Positions 1 to 6,573 of a DNA stretch of 9,593 nt are shown piece after piece. The position numbers and the translations under genes are program-made. Source of the DNA: Patescibacteria group bacterium (GTDB lineage: Bacteria; Patescibacteriota; Doudnabacteria; UBA920). The notes under the pieces were generated by a model. The model saw nothing but the letters and a program-made list of their open reading frames with translations, ran no database searches and was not told where the DNA came from. The number at the start of each line of letters is the position of its first letter. The stretch's first letter is position 1. The stretch covers positions 1-9,593 of the forward strand of contig JAMCYA010000025.1 of NCBI GenBank assembly GCA_023473845.1. The letters are read 5' to 3'.

Positions 1-1163
1 TCAGCGCTGGCTTTATCCATGTCGGCTTTGGCTTTCGCCAAGTCGCTGGTCAGCTGCTGGGCCTGCTGGTCAGAAAGGCCTGTGGCCGTATCCTGCGCAT
101 TTTTCAAACTTTGGTACAAATTTGCCCTGTCTTTGTATTTCTTTTGCGCTTCTTGGTACTGGGCATCAATTTGTTTTTGCTGGTTAATGTCGCCCTTGCA
201 GGTCCGGGGCGCTTTCAGCCCCACGCTCTGCTGGACTTCCCGGTCCGCATCGCTCCTGCCTTTGGCAGCAATCGTTGCCGCTTTGTCCGACTTAATCAAA
301 TTTAAAGTAAAAGCACTGTTGGGGCCTGCACCCACTTTAGCCATGTCGGCATAAAAATTTTTGCTGTCCACGTTATAGTTGGCCAAGTCCAGCCCCAAGG
401 ACTGGTCGGCCCGCTGCTGGATGGCCGGACTAATCTGCTGCTGGGCCAAAGGGTTTTCTATCAGGGACCTGACAATTAACTGCTCATTTTTATCCGTAGC
501 CGTCTTTTGGATAAGCTGCGTGGCGTATACCTGGGAACCCACCACATCGGCATACTTTTGAAAATCGTTGATTTTAAATGTTGTGGTCAAAGAATTGGCC
601 AATTTTTTGGCAATCACCTTGGTAGTCTTTAAAAGCACGGACAAAACCAGACTTTTCCAAAAGCCTTTTTTGGCCACCCGGGACTGGGACATTAGGTCGG
701 ATTTCTTTTTATTTAAAATATCAATCGCTGAACTGACTTTGTTTTCTAAGAGCTGTTTTTTGTTGGCCCCATATGAATTAATAGCTACAATGGTTTTAGC
801 ACCATCCAAAGCTCTTTGCCTGCATTCAATAAACCCGGTTAGAGCAGCAACTTTCGCATCAAGATGCACTGTTTCAACCGCCGAACCCCCAATCATGGAC
901 AGACCGGCCAAAGCCACCTCGGTTGGCTGCTCAGACAAAAAATATGCTTCTTCGGTCTTTTCGCAACCGGTGTTTATTCCGTCAGCAGCCGTATAGGCCG
1001 CATTGGCAGCAGTGTTGGCGACCTCGCCCGGAATATCACCCTGCCCCAGCGCCGAATCTGAAACCGGCACGGAGGTAATACTAAAAGCCAAAACCCCGAC
1101 TGGCTGCAGAATTACGGAGAGCAGCAGGGAAATGGCGACTATATTTTTTATCTGGCGTTTCAT
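1..1163 (-). CDS. Large secreted coiled-coil protein, 3' end outside window (partial)
   Basis: An uninterrupted minus-strand frame runs from ATG at 1163-1161 off the left edge, giving at least 387 residues with no stop. Residues 1-26 form a clear signal peptide: basic start MKRQIK, hydrophobic core, cleavage site V-L-A before Phe27. The mature part begins with a low-complexity Ala/Ser/Gly stretch, contains three cysteines (in NTGCEK, FIECRQ and PRTCKGD), and has an amphipathic hydrophobic segment around residues 165-190 (KSLVLSVLLKTTKVIAKK). The end of the visible part (about 325-387) is rich in Gln, Lys, Ala and Asp and looks like a coiled coil. The start is supported by AGGAAGG at 1179-1173, 9 nt upstream, and by a 4-nt ATGA overlap with the preceding gene, implying translational coupling. 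I know no catalytic motif in it. The layout resembles large secreted proteins of unknown function that I recall from Patescibacteria, unverified here. Function unknown; probably an extracytoplasmic structural component. Confidence 0.85.
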   Translation of the reverse strand, partial: MKRQIKNIVAISLLLSVILQPVGVLAFSITSVPVSDSALGQGDIPGEVANTAANAAYTAADGINTGCEKTEEAYFLSEQPTEVALAGLSMIGGSAVETVHLDAKVAALTGFIECRQRALDGAKTIVAINSYGANKKQLLENKVSSAIDILNKKKSDLMSQSRVAKKGFWKSLVLSVLLKTTKVIAKKLANSLTTTFKINDFQKYADVVGSQVYATQLIQKTATDKNEQLIVRSLIENPLAQQQISPAIQQRADQSLGLDLANYNVDSKNFYADMAKVGAGPNSAFTLNLIKSDKAATIAAKGRSDADREVQQSVGLKAPRTCKGDINQQKQIDAQYQEAQKKYKDRANLYQSLKNAQDTATGLSDQQAQQLTSDLAKAKADMDKASA

Positions 1164-1936
1164 TTGGCACCGCCTTCCTGCGCTGCCTGCTCGGCCGCAA
1201 TGATTTGCGGATCAAGCAGTTTCGCGTATTTTTGTTCAACCTGGGCGGCTTCGTTTTCCATTTCCTGCTGGGCCTGGGTGAAAATGCCCAAATCCGACTG
1301 CACCTGTTCCGGGTTATCGTCAGCCTTAGTAAAACTCTTAAAAAGATTAATCCCCGCCTGATACTGCAAAATCTTTAACTTATGCAGCTTAGCCAGACTC
1401 TGGGGCACGGCACGCGCCAAAAGATCGTCTTTAATTTTTTGGAACTTTGCCGCTTGTACGTCCAGCTGTTGTTGGTCCGCCGAAGACAGGGCGTTCTCCA
1501 ACCCGGTGCTGTCAATGGCGTCCAGTTCGTGCGCTTGGGTCCAGGCCATATAGTCTTTAATGGCCGCATCCGAATCCGGAATCTCCGTAATCTTCAGCTG
1601 CGCAGCCATAGATTCCAAGTCGTTGGTGCTCACACCCAACACATCGCCCACCGAAATGGTCGGGGTAACGCTGCCATCCTCGTTGAGCACGCTGGGCAAA
1701 TCCGGATTGACCGTGCTGGCGCCGGCCACTCTCGGCCCGTCCGGCATGGCGGGTTCGACATACGCGTAATATTTAGGTATGTCCGAGCGTTCGGCGACGG
1801 GCTGTGCTTTGGGAAAAAATCCCTGCGGGTTCTTTAGCCAGGTAACGCCCAAGAGCGCCACGGCCACCCCCACAATCATGGCGAAATGGCCCCAATGAAT
1901 CGGAGCCTCTTTGTAAAAGTTGTTTTCTTGTTCCAT
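1160..1936 (-). CDS. Single-span membrane protein with helical soluble domain, unknown function
   Basis: A 258-aa protein starting at ATG 1936-1934 and ending in TGA at 1162-1160. Residues 16-34 form one hydrophobic membrane segment (core AMIVGVAVALLGVTWL), followed by a Pro-rich linker containing KYYAYVEPAMP. Residues about 95-250 are mostly helical and rich in Ala, Gln, Asp and Lys, with coiled-coil character near the C-terminus (AQQEMENEAAQVEQKYAKLL). There is no signal-peptide cleavage site and no cysteine. The leader before the ATG is almost pure A/T with no Shine-Dalgarno sequence, so translation may depend on the upstream gene 22 nt away or on an A-rich, S1-type entry. The stop overlaps the next start as ATGA. 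Net charge is negative before the segment and positive just after it, so the positive-inside rule favours an outside N-terminus, although secreted neighbours would suggest the domain is outside. Topology is therefore open. I do not recognise a family. Confidence 0.85.
   Translation of the reverse strand: MEQENNFYKEAPIHWGHFAMIVGVAVALLGVTWLKNPQGFFPKAQPVAERSDIPKYYAYVEPAMPDGPRVAGASTVNPDLPSVLNEDGSVTPTISVGDVLGVSTNDLESMAAQLKITEIPDSDAAIKDYMAWTQAHELDAIDSTGLENALSSADQQQLDVQAAKFQKIKDDLLARAVPQSLAKLHKLKILQYQAGINLFKSFTKADDNPEQVQSDLGIFTQAQQEMENEAAQVEQKYAKLLDPQIIAAEQAAQEGGAK
1173..1179 (-). promoter_or_regulatory. Ribosome binding site of the large secreted protein
   Basis: AGGAAGG on the minus strand lies inside the last codons of the upstream 258-aa gene and 9 nt before ATG 1163. 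It decides the start of the partial gene, and with the ATGA overlap it suggests reinitiation by the same ribosomes. It is one of the clearest Shine-Dalgarno sequences in this window. Confidence 0.6.
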
Positions 1937-1958
1937 AAATTTTTATTTATTTTTTATT

Positions 1959-2324
1959 TTAAAAACCAGGGGTCAGGCTTGAACCAAACATGAACAGCGT
2001 AGGCGGACAGGGCGGAGTCAGCGCTGCATTGCCGACCATATTCAGCCCCACATGCCACGGCGTCATATAAAAATACCGGTAGACCATAATGGGCAAAAAA
2101 GTGAACACGCCCGGCCGCGGGCCCGCAACGGAAACTTGTACGCCGCAAACAATTGATGGCGTATAAATATCAAACAAGCCGGGGAGAAACCTGCCTCCTA
2201 CCGGAATCAATCCCGGCGTAAACGCCTGGGCGGACTTGGGCAAAGACAACCCAACCATACTAAAAGCTACGAACACCGCGCTGGACAGAAAAGCTAAACG
2301 AATTTTTTTGTTTAAGATTTTCAT
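1959..2324 (-). CDS. Small secreted protein with two cysteines, unknown function
   Basis: A 121-aa protein starting at ATG 2324-2322 and ending in TAA at 1961-1959. Residues 1-34 are a signal peptide: MKILNKKIR start, hydrophobic core, cleavage after A-Q-A34 before Phe35. The mature protein is only about 87 residues, rich in Pro, Gly and aromatics, with GGR at 43-45, Cys60 in IVCGVQV and Cys106 in PPCPP, so one disulfide is possible. The middle (FLPIMVYRYFYMTPWHVG) is hydrophobic and aromatic and could be a buried beta region or a membrane-associated stretch. The start lies 6 nt after the stop of the 339-aa gene, and there is no strong Shine-Dalgarno. The pattern GGR, then Cys, then Pro-Gly and aromatics, then a second Cys resembles a small exported family I recall from Patescibacteria near pilus or secretion-type loci; I could not check this. 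A minor structural subunit or pilin-like protein is possible but unproven. Confidence 0.8.
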   Translation of the reverse strand: MKILNKKIRLAFLSSAVFVAFSMVGLSLPKSAQAFTPGLIPVGGRFLPGLFDIYTPSIVCGVQVSVAGPRPGVFTFLPIMVYRYFYMTPWHVGLNMVGNAALTPPCPPTLFMFGSSLTPGF

Positions 2325-2330
2325 AAATAC

Positions 2331-3350
2331 TTACTGAGCTGCCTGGGAAGCTTGGGCAAATTTTAAACAGGCATCGTAAAAAGGCGAGGCCTTGGGAATT
2401 TTACTACAGACTGTAGTATTAGAATTTAATACCGCATAAGTGTAAACGCAGGTGTCCTGGCTCGGAGCATTCGGATTGGCGCTGGAGTAGGCGGGGAGTA
2501 AACTGCATTTGTCCAAATCCCCCGTTGCCATACCCACCGCAGCCTGGCATTGATTTTTGTTGTTTGTGGTCTGGATTAAATCACACAGGCTGGCATCTTT
2601 TTTCCGAACTGCAACTTTGCCAATGCAAAGTTCATTTAAGTTTGCATTGCTCAGCTGGTTGCAATAGAAAGTCACCGGGGTTCCGGTGGGTGCATCAAAC
2701 ATGGCATAGCATGAAGGCAGGTAGTCAGGATTACGAATTTGAGCGCAAAGGCTTGGGTCGTTTTTTACCGAGGCATCGTATATGGCGCAGCCGTCTGCCC
2801 CGCCCGCGTTCGGGTCAGGCACGCACGCCTCAGCAGTCTGGTCCGTGCTGTTACTTGTTGTCTCTGACGCAACCATCTGGCCAGCCTCAACATCATCCAA
2901 AACATTTTCTGTTTTGTAACCGCGGAACTCCGTGCGATTTACCGAAATAACTTCTTCCGGCTTAATGGCCAAAACCGATGCCGCCGCCTGAGTCACATAG
3001 CGCTTCCCGGTGTTGCTCAAAAAATAAATAGCTGCAGAACTGTTTTCGCTAATGTATTTGGAGTCGGGGTAACCCGCCAGTTCGTTGTCGCCCACGGTTT
3101 TAACTTGGCTCCACTTGTAACCGTATGAAAAAAATACTTTGGCGGAAGGTATTGCCAATTTGTAGTTATTCCCGGAAACGAAATAGACCGTGGGTGCGCT
3201 TGTTGACTTGGCCAAAAAACCATTGCCCCGGCTGGCTGCCTCAGCGTTATTCGGCAAAACAACCGATTGTAGCAACAATAAAATTACGGCCAAAGATAAA
3301 ATATCCAGACTGAGGTTGGCTAAGCTTCGGGTTTTGTTTCCGGTTTTCAT
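2331..3350 (-). CDS. Secreted protein: two aromatic repeats plus cysteine-pair repeat tail
   Basis: A 339-aa protein starting at ATG 3350-3348 and ending in TAA at 2333-2331. Residues 1-38 are a signal peptide cleaved after A-E-A38. The head has two tandem repeats of about 43 residues: 53-95 (VYFVSGNNYKLAIP, then VKTVGDNELAGYP) and 105-147 (AIYFLSNTGKRYV, then VISVNRTEFRGY). Each reads as a tyrosine-rich strand, a basic/aromatic middle, then an acidic 'ELAGYP'-like end. This resembles short repeats I recall from exported Patescibacteria proteins. After a Ser/Thr linker (about 155-173), residues 176-328 hold 12 cysteines in repeated C-x2-[IL]...C units, such as SLCAQI, SLCDLI, DKCSLL and TVCSKI, each followed by a second Cys; an even count suits disulfides formed outside the cytoplasm. 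No catalytic motif is seen. It is the first gene of the operon, after a leader of about 107 nt with no Shine-Dalgarno. It is probably a surface-exposed binding or structural protein; the family is not identified. Confidence 0.85.
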   Translation of the reverse strand: MKTGNKTRSLANLSLDILSLAVILLLLQSVVLPNNAEAASRGNGFLAKSTSAPTVYFVSGNNYKLAIPSAKVFFSYGYKWSQVKTVGDNELAGYPDSKYISENSSAAIYFLSNTGKRYVTQAAASVLAIKPEEVISVNRTEFRGYKTENVLDDVEAGQMVASETTSNSTDQTAEACVPDPNAGGADGCAIYDASVKNDPSLCAQIRNPDYLPSCYAMFDAPTGTPVTFYCNQLSNANLNELCIGKVAVRKKDASLCDLIQTTNNKNQCQAAVGMATGDLDKCSLLPAYSSANPNAPSQDTCVYTYAVLNSNTTVCSKIPKASPFYDACLKFAQASQAAQ

Positions 3351-3361
3351 TTTTTAGACAC

Positions 3362-3389
3362 AAAAAATCAAGCCAAACTATTTTTGGCC
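3362..3389 (-). terminator. Possible attenuator hairpin in the operon leader
   Basis: On the minus strand the leader contains GCCAAA (3388-3383), loop AATAG (3382-3378) and TTTGGC (3377-3372), a 6-bp stem extendable by one G-U pair, followed 4 nt later by six T (3367-3362), 12 nt before the first start codon. This has the shape of a weak intrinsic terminator between promoter and gene. A competing perfect palindrome, TTTTTGGCCAAAAA at 3381-3394, overlaps it. The stem is short and AT-rich, so it may have no function. Confidence 0.3.
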
Positions 3390-3463
3390 AAAAACAACAG
3401 CTTTTCTGGATTATTTTCTTTTCTTTTGGTTTCTTGGGAACGAACCTTACGTTCTTTAAATAT

Positions 3464-3492
3464 ATTATAGCACACTTGGGATTTTTTTGCAA
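3464..3492 (-). promoter_or_regulatory. Strong sigma-70-type promoter of the secreted-protein operon
   Basis: Minus strand: -35 TTGCAA at 3492-3487, a 17-nt spacer, and a consensus -10 TATAAT at 3469-3464 preceded by TGC, which makes an extended -10 (TGCTATAAT). Transcription should start near 3457, leaving about a 107-nt leader before ATG 3350. It lies just downstream of the rsmA terminator, so the secreted operon has its own transcription start. It is the best promoter match in the window. Confidence 0.75.
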
Positions 3493-3500
3493 GAGGGAAA

Positions 3501-3529
3501 TAAAAAAACAACCCCGGATATCCAGGGTT
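3501..3529 (-). terminator. Intrinsic terminator of pcrA-rsmA
   Basis: Minus strand: AACCCTGG (3529-3522), loop ATAT (3521-3518), CCGGGGTT (3517-3510), an 8-bp stem with one G-U pair, followed by G and seven T (3508-3502). It begins 16 nt after the rsmA stop codon. It separates the housekeeping pair from the secreted operon, whose -35 box lies only 9 nt beyond it. Confidence 0.75.
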
Positions 3530-3544
3530 AAAAGAAACTATAAA

Positions 3545-4390
3545 TTATTTAGCGGCTTGGATAAGCTCCACCAGCCTTAGCCACTGTTCAATGGAAAGTT
3601 CCTGCGGGCGGGCGGCAGCAGAAATCCCCGCCTCCCCCAGCACTTCACTGGCTCGTTCCTTGGTCAGCTGTAAATTATTTTTTAGCGTGTTATGCAGCTG
3701 CTTTCTTTTGCCCGCAAAACAAGCGTGCAAGATGCGAAAAAATCTTTTCTCGTCACCCACCGCGTACCTGGCCTTTTTAAACAACTCAATATGCAAAACA
3801 GCACTGTCTACTTTGGGCGCGGGATAAAACGCTTTGGCCGGAACCGTGCGCACCAGCCTCGGCTGCCCGAACAGCTGTACTGAAATGGCTAAAATTGAAA
3901 GCTTGCCCGGGCCGGCCACCACATTCTGCGCGACCTCTTTCTGGGTCAATACTGTAATGCTCAAAGGTTTAAATTCTGCGGCCAGCAGCATCTGCAAAAT
4001 TTTGCCCGTCACATAGTACGGGATATTGGCCACCACTTTATATTCCGCGGAGCCGGGCAGCTCTTTAAAAAATTGCTGGAAGTTATATTCCAAAGCGTCG
4101 GCAATTTCGAAACGCAAAGTCTTCTTAAAATCTTTTTTCAGGGAATGCAGCAAAGGCAAAAATTTTGGATCTTTTTCCACGGCCAAAACATAAGCGCCCC
4201 GTTCCAAAAGTTTCCGCGTCAGGTTGCCAATACCCGGCCCGATCTCCAAAACCTTGTCCCCCGCCTTAACCCCGGCTGCGTCCACAATGTCTTCCAACAC
4301 AATTTCGTCGAGCAAAAAATTCTGCCCGTACGTAAAGTTGGGTTTCAGGCCGTGGCTGTTAAGCAAATTTTTCAGGATTTCAACATGCAT
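3545..4390 (-). CDS. rsmA: 16S rRNA (adenine1518/1519-N6)-dimethyltransferase RsmA
   Basis: A 281-aa protein, near the usual 260-290 aa. RsmA transfers four methyl groups from S-adenosylmethionine to two adjacent adenines in the 3' terminal hairpin of 16S rRNA during small-subunit maturation in the cytoplasm. The family motifs are in order: GQNFL at 22-26, the SAM-binding VLEIGPGIGNLT at 47-58, the acidic AVEKD at 70-74, ADAL at 97-100, the catalytic NIPYY at 122-126 (NLPY in most bacteria), QKEVA at 150-154, and FYPAPKVDSAV at 188-198. The C-terminal helical part (AGKRKQLHNTLKNNL and onward) is the small substrate-binding domain. Start ATG 4390-4388 lies 4 nt after the pcrA stop, with GGAG at 4404-4401, 10 nt upstream, so the gene should be co-transcribed with pcrA and end at the terminator at 3501-3529. 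The identification is secure. Confidence 0.97.
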   Translation of the reverse strand: MHVEILKNLLNSHGLKPNFTYGQNFLLDEIVLEDIVDAAGVKAGDKVLEIGPGIGNLTRKLLERGAYVLAVEKDPKFLPLLHSLKKDFKKTLRFEIADALEYNFQQFFKELPGSAEYKVVANIPYYVTGKILQMLLAAEFKPLSITVLTQKEVAQNVVAGPGKLSILAISVQLFGQPRLVRTVPAKAFYPAPKVDSAVLHIELFKKARYAVGDEKRFFRILHACFAGKRKQLHNTLKNNLQLTKERASEVLGEAGISAAARPQELSIEQWLRLVELIQAAK

Positions 4391-4394
4391 AAAT

Positions 4395-6536
4395 TTAAAA
4401 CTCCATCTTCTCTACCACTATACCATCTTCGCCGCTGTCTTCAAAAATTCGTTCCGCACCGGAAACGAAGGTTAGGCGCTCCTGAGGCATGGCCTTAAGG
4501 ATGCGCGAAGGCGTCTGAATGTGGCGGGTGCCATACGACATCCGGCTGCGGGCGAAAACTAAAAACAAATTTTTCCGCGCGCGGGTCAGCCCTACATACG
4601 CCAACCGGACTTCTTCGGCCAGGTCCTTGGGTTCGACCAGGCTGCGCGAGTGGGGCAAAATCCCCTCTTCCAGGCCGACAAAAAAGACAGTATCAAATTC
4701 CAGTCCCTTGGCACTATGCAAGGTCATTAAAGTAATTGCGTCTTTCTCTTCGTTCTTCTGGTCAATTTCGGACAACAGGGCAACTTCCTGCAAAAATTCC
4801 GTCAGCGCTTCCGGCCAGGTTAAATTTTTGAATTTCTGGGCTACGGTTAAAAGCTCTTCCAAATTTTCCCAGCGGCTTTCCCCTTTTTCGCTGCCGTCGC
4901 GCAAAGTCTGTTCCAGACGGAACCGGCGGATGATTAGGCTGATTAATTCCGGCAAAGTGGAAGACCTGGGCAGGGAGTTAAATTCTTCCAGGGCTTCAAA
5001 AAAACTTTGGGCCGACTGCCACTGCTTGGGCGAGAGTTTGACTTCGGCAAAGGCCGAACGGAATTCGCGTATGGGCGTGTCTTTTTCCTTGGCCCCGTTC
5101 TCCAAAATAAAATCACGAATAACCTGGTAAGATTTTTCACCCAAACCCCGGGGCGGCTCGTTCAGCACGCGTTTTAGCGAAACCAAATCGCGATAATTCT
5201 GGGCCAAACGCAAAAAACAGAGCATATCCTTAATTTCCTTGCGGTCATAAAATTTATAGCCGCCCACAATCTGATAGGGAATACCGGACTGAATCAGCGC
5301 CTCTTCAATGGAGCGGGACTGGGCATGGGTGCGGTAGAGGATGCAAAATTCCTTCAAGCTGTCGTGGTCCTTGGGTAATTGGGTGAAAAAGCGGATAAAC
5401 CCGGCCATAGATGCACCATATTTTTTCTTGGCCAGCAAAAACCTATCCAAAATAGACATGCCTGCCGGATTCTGCGAAGTATCCGGCTCATATACCGGTT
5501 CATCCTTTTTGCCGCCCGCCAACTCGACAATCTTCCGGGCCACAAACTCACCTTCCGCCTTTTCGTCATCCGCCTGCACCAGGGTAATTTTCTCGCCGTC
5601 ATGGTTTTCCGTCCAAAGCGTTTTGGGTTTTTGTTCCGAATTAAGTTCAATCACTTTTTGCGCCACGGCCAGAATGTTGCGGGTAGAACGGTAATTCTGT
5701 TCCAGCTTGATAATTTCGCATTCCGGAAAGTCTTTCTCAAAATTCAAAATGTTGGTAATATCCGAACCGCGAAAACCATAGATGCTCTGCGCGTCATCGC
5801 CCACCACAAACAGCCGGCGGTGCACGCCTAAAAGCCTTAATAACTGGTACTGCGCCAGGTTGGTATCCTGGTATTCGTCCACCAGGATATAAGTGTAAAG
5901 CTGCTGGTACTTTTCTAAAACCAGCGGCTCTGCCTCAAACAGCTTGACCGTGAGCATCAGCAAATCGTCAAAATCCAGCGCGTTTTGGGCAACCAGCTGG
6001 TCCTGGTAGCGGACGTAAACCTCCCTCACCTTTTCTTTCATGCGGCTGTCCAGGTCCAAATTCATCTCGCTGGGCAGCTGAAGCAGATTTTTGGCCCGTG
6101 AGATGAGCGCGGAAAACAACTGGGGCGGGAGGCTTTTGCCCAAACGCAGCTCTTCGCAGATTTCTTTTAAAATTTTCTGCTGGTCGTCCGAATCAAAAAT
6201 AACAAAGTCCTGGCCATAGCCCAGGCGGCCAATTTCTTTCCTTAAAATCCTGGCACAAACCGAGTGGAACGTACCCATAGTCAGCCGCTCGGCCGCGCCC
6301 GGAAACTTGGTCAACAGCTTGTTGACCCGCTCGCGCATCTCTTTGGAAGCTTTGTTGGTAAAAGTCAGGGCCAAAATCTGACCCGGGTGCACCAGCTTTT
6401 TTTCTATCACATAGGCAATACGGTAAGTCAGGGTTTTGGTCTTGCCGCTCCCCGGCCCAGCCAAAACCAAAACCGGCCCCATGCCGGCTGTTACCGCTTG
6501 CTTTTGCCTGTCATTTAGAGTTTCAAGATTTATCAT
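4395..6536 (-). CDS. pcrA: UvrD/PcrA-type superfamily 1A DNA helicase
   Basis: An ATP-dependent 3'-5' DNA helicase of 713 aa from ATG 6536 (715 from GTG 6542), acting in nucleotide excision repair, mismatch repair and removal of proteins from DNA. SF1A motifs are in order: Q motif LNDRQKQAV, Walker A AGPGSGKT (26-33), motif Ia TFTNKASKEMRER, TFHSVCARIL, Walker B DEYQDT (220-225), motif III VVGDDAQSIYGFRGSD, motif IV LEQNYRSTRNIL, ILYRTHAQSRSIEEAL, VGGYKFYDRKEIKD, motif V TLMTLHSAKGLEFDTVF, and motif VI RLAYVGLTRARKNLFL. Two departures: a segment of about 58 residues (roughly 338-395) joins motif IV to ILYRTHAQ where typical PcrA has about 20, and the protein ends soon after motif VI (EKMEF) without the Tudor-like C-terminal tail of Bacillus PcrA and E. 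coli UvrD. ATG 6536 is preferred because a TATAAT box ends 7 nt before it, which would place GTG 6542 upstream of the transcript. PcrA and UvrD cannot be told apart here. Confidence 0.95.
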   Translation of the reverse strand: MINLETLNDRQKQAVTAGMGPVLVLAGPGSGKTKTLTYRIAYVIEKKLVHPGQILALTFTNKASKEMRERVNKLLTKFPGAAERLTMGTFHSVCARILRKEIGRLGYGQDFVIFDSDDQQKILKEICEELRLGKSLPPQLFSALISRAKNLLQLPSEMNLDLDSRMKEKVREVYVRYQDQLVAQNALDFDDLLMLTVKLFEAEPLVLEKYQQLYTYILVDEYQDTNLAQYQLLRLLGVHRRLFVVGDDAQSIYGFRGSDITNILNFEKDFPECEIIKLEQNYRSTRNILAVAQKVIELNSEQKPKTLWTENHDGEKITLVQADDEKAEGEFVARKIVELAGGKKDEPVYEPDTSQNPAGMSILDRFLLAKKKYGASMAGFIRFFTQLPKDHDSLKEFCILYRTHAQSRSIEEALIQSGIPYQIVGGYKFYDRKEIKDMLCFLRLAQNYRDLVSLKRVLNEPPRGLGEKSYQVIRDFILENGAKEKDTPIREFRSAFAEVKLSPKQWQSAQSFFEALEEFNSLPRSSTLPELISLIIRRFRLEQTLRDGSEKGESRWENLEELLTVAQKFKNLTWPEALTEFLQEVALLSEIDQKNEEKDAITLMTLHSAKGLEFDTVFFVGLEEGILPHSRSLVEPKDLAEEVRLAYVGLTRARKNLFLVFARSRMSYGTRHIQTPSRILKAMPQERLTFVSGAERIFEDSGEDGIVVEKMEF

Positions 6537-6543
6537 ACCCACT

Positions 6544-6573
6544 ATTATAACATGCCGGGTTTTTAAGCCTTAA
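6544..6573 (-). promoter_or_regulatory. Promoter of pcrA-rsmA, probably giving a leaderless mRNA
   Basis: Minus strand: extended -10 TGTTATAAT with TATAAT at 6549-6544, and a weak -35 candidate TTAAGG (6573-6568) at 18-nt spacing. Only seven bases (AGTGGGT) separate the -10 box from ATG 6536, so the expected transcription start falls on or next to that A and the mRNA would have no leader. A 15-nt inverted repeat, TTTTAAG-C-CTTAAAA (6561-6575), overlaps the -35 region and could be an operator. Confidence 0.5.

Noticed and set aside
19..1061. Several plus-strand frames, including one of 142 codons at 568-996
   Set aside because: They lie opposite the open minus-strand frame of the large secreted protein, which has a signal peptide, a ribosome site and sensible composition. 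The plus frames give Cys/Trp/Ser-rich translations with no family signs.
1160..1162. Alternative genetic code with TGA read as glycine
   Set aside because: TGA ends the 258-aa gene exactly at an ATGA overlap, and all full-length genes are intact under the standard bacterial code.
4519..5130. Plus-strand frame of 203 codons
   Set aside because: It is antisense to the conserved C-terminal half of PcrA, which carries motifs V and VI. The translation is Ser/Arg-rich without recognisable domains.
6537..6542. GTG 6542 as start of pcrA
   Set aside because: It falls between the TATAAT box and the expected transcription start, and ATG is two codons later.
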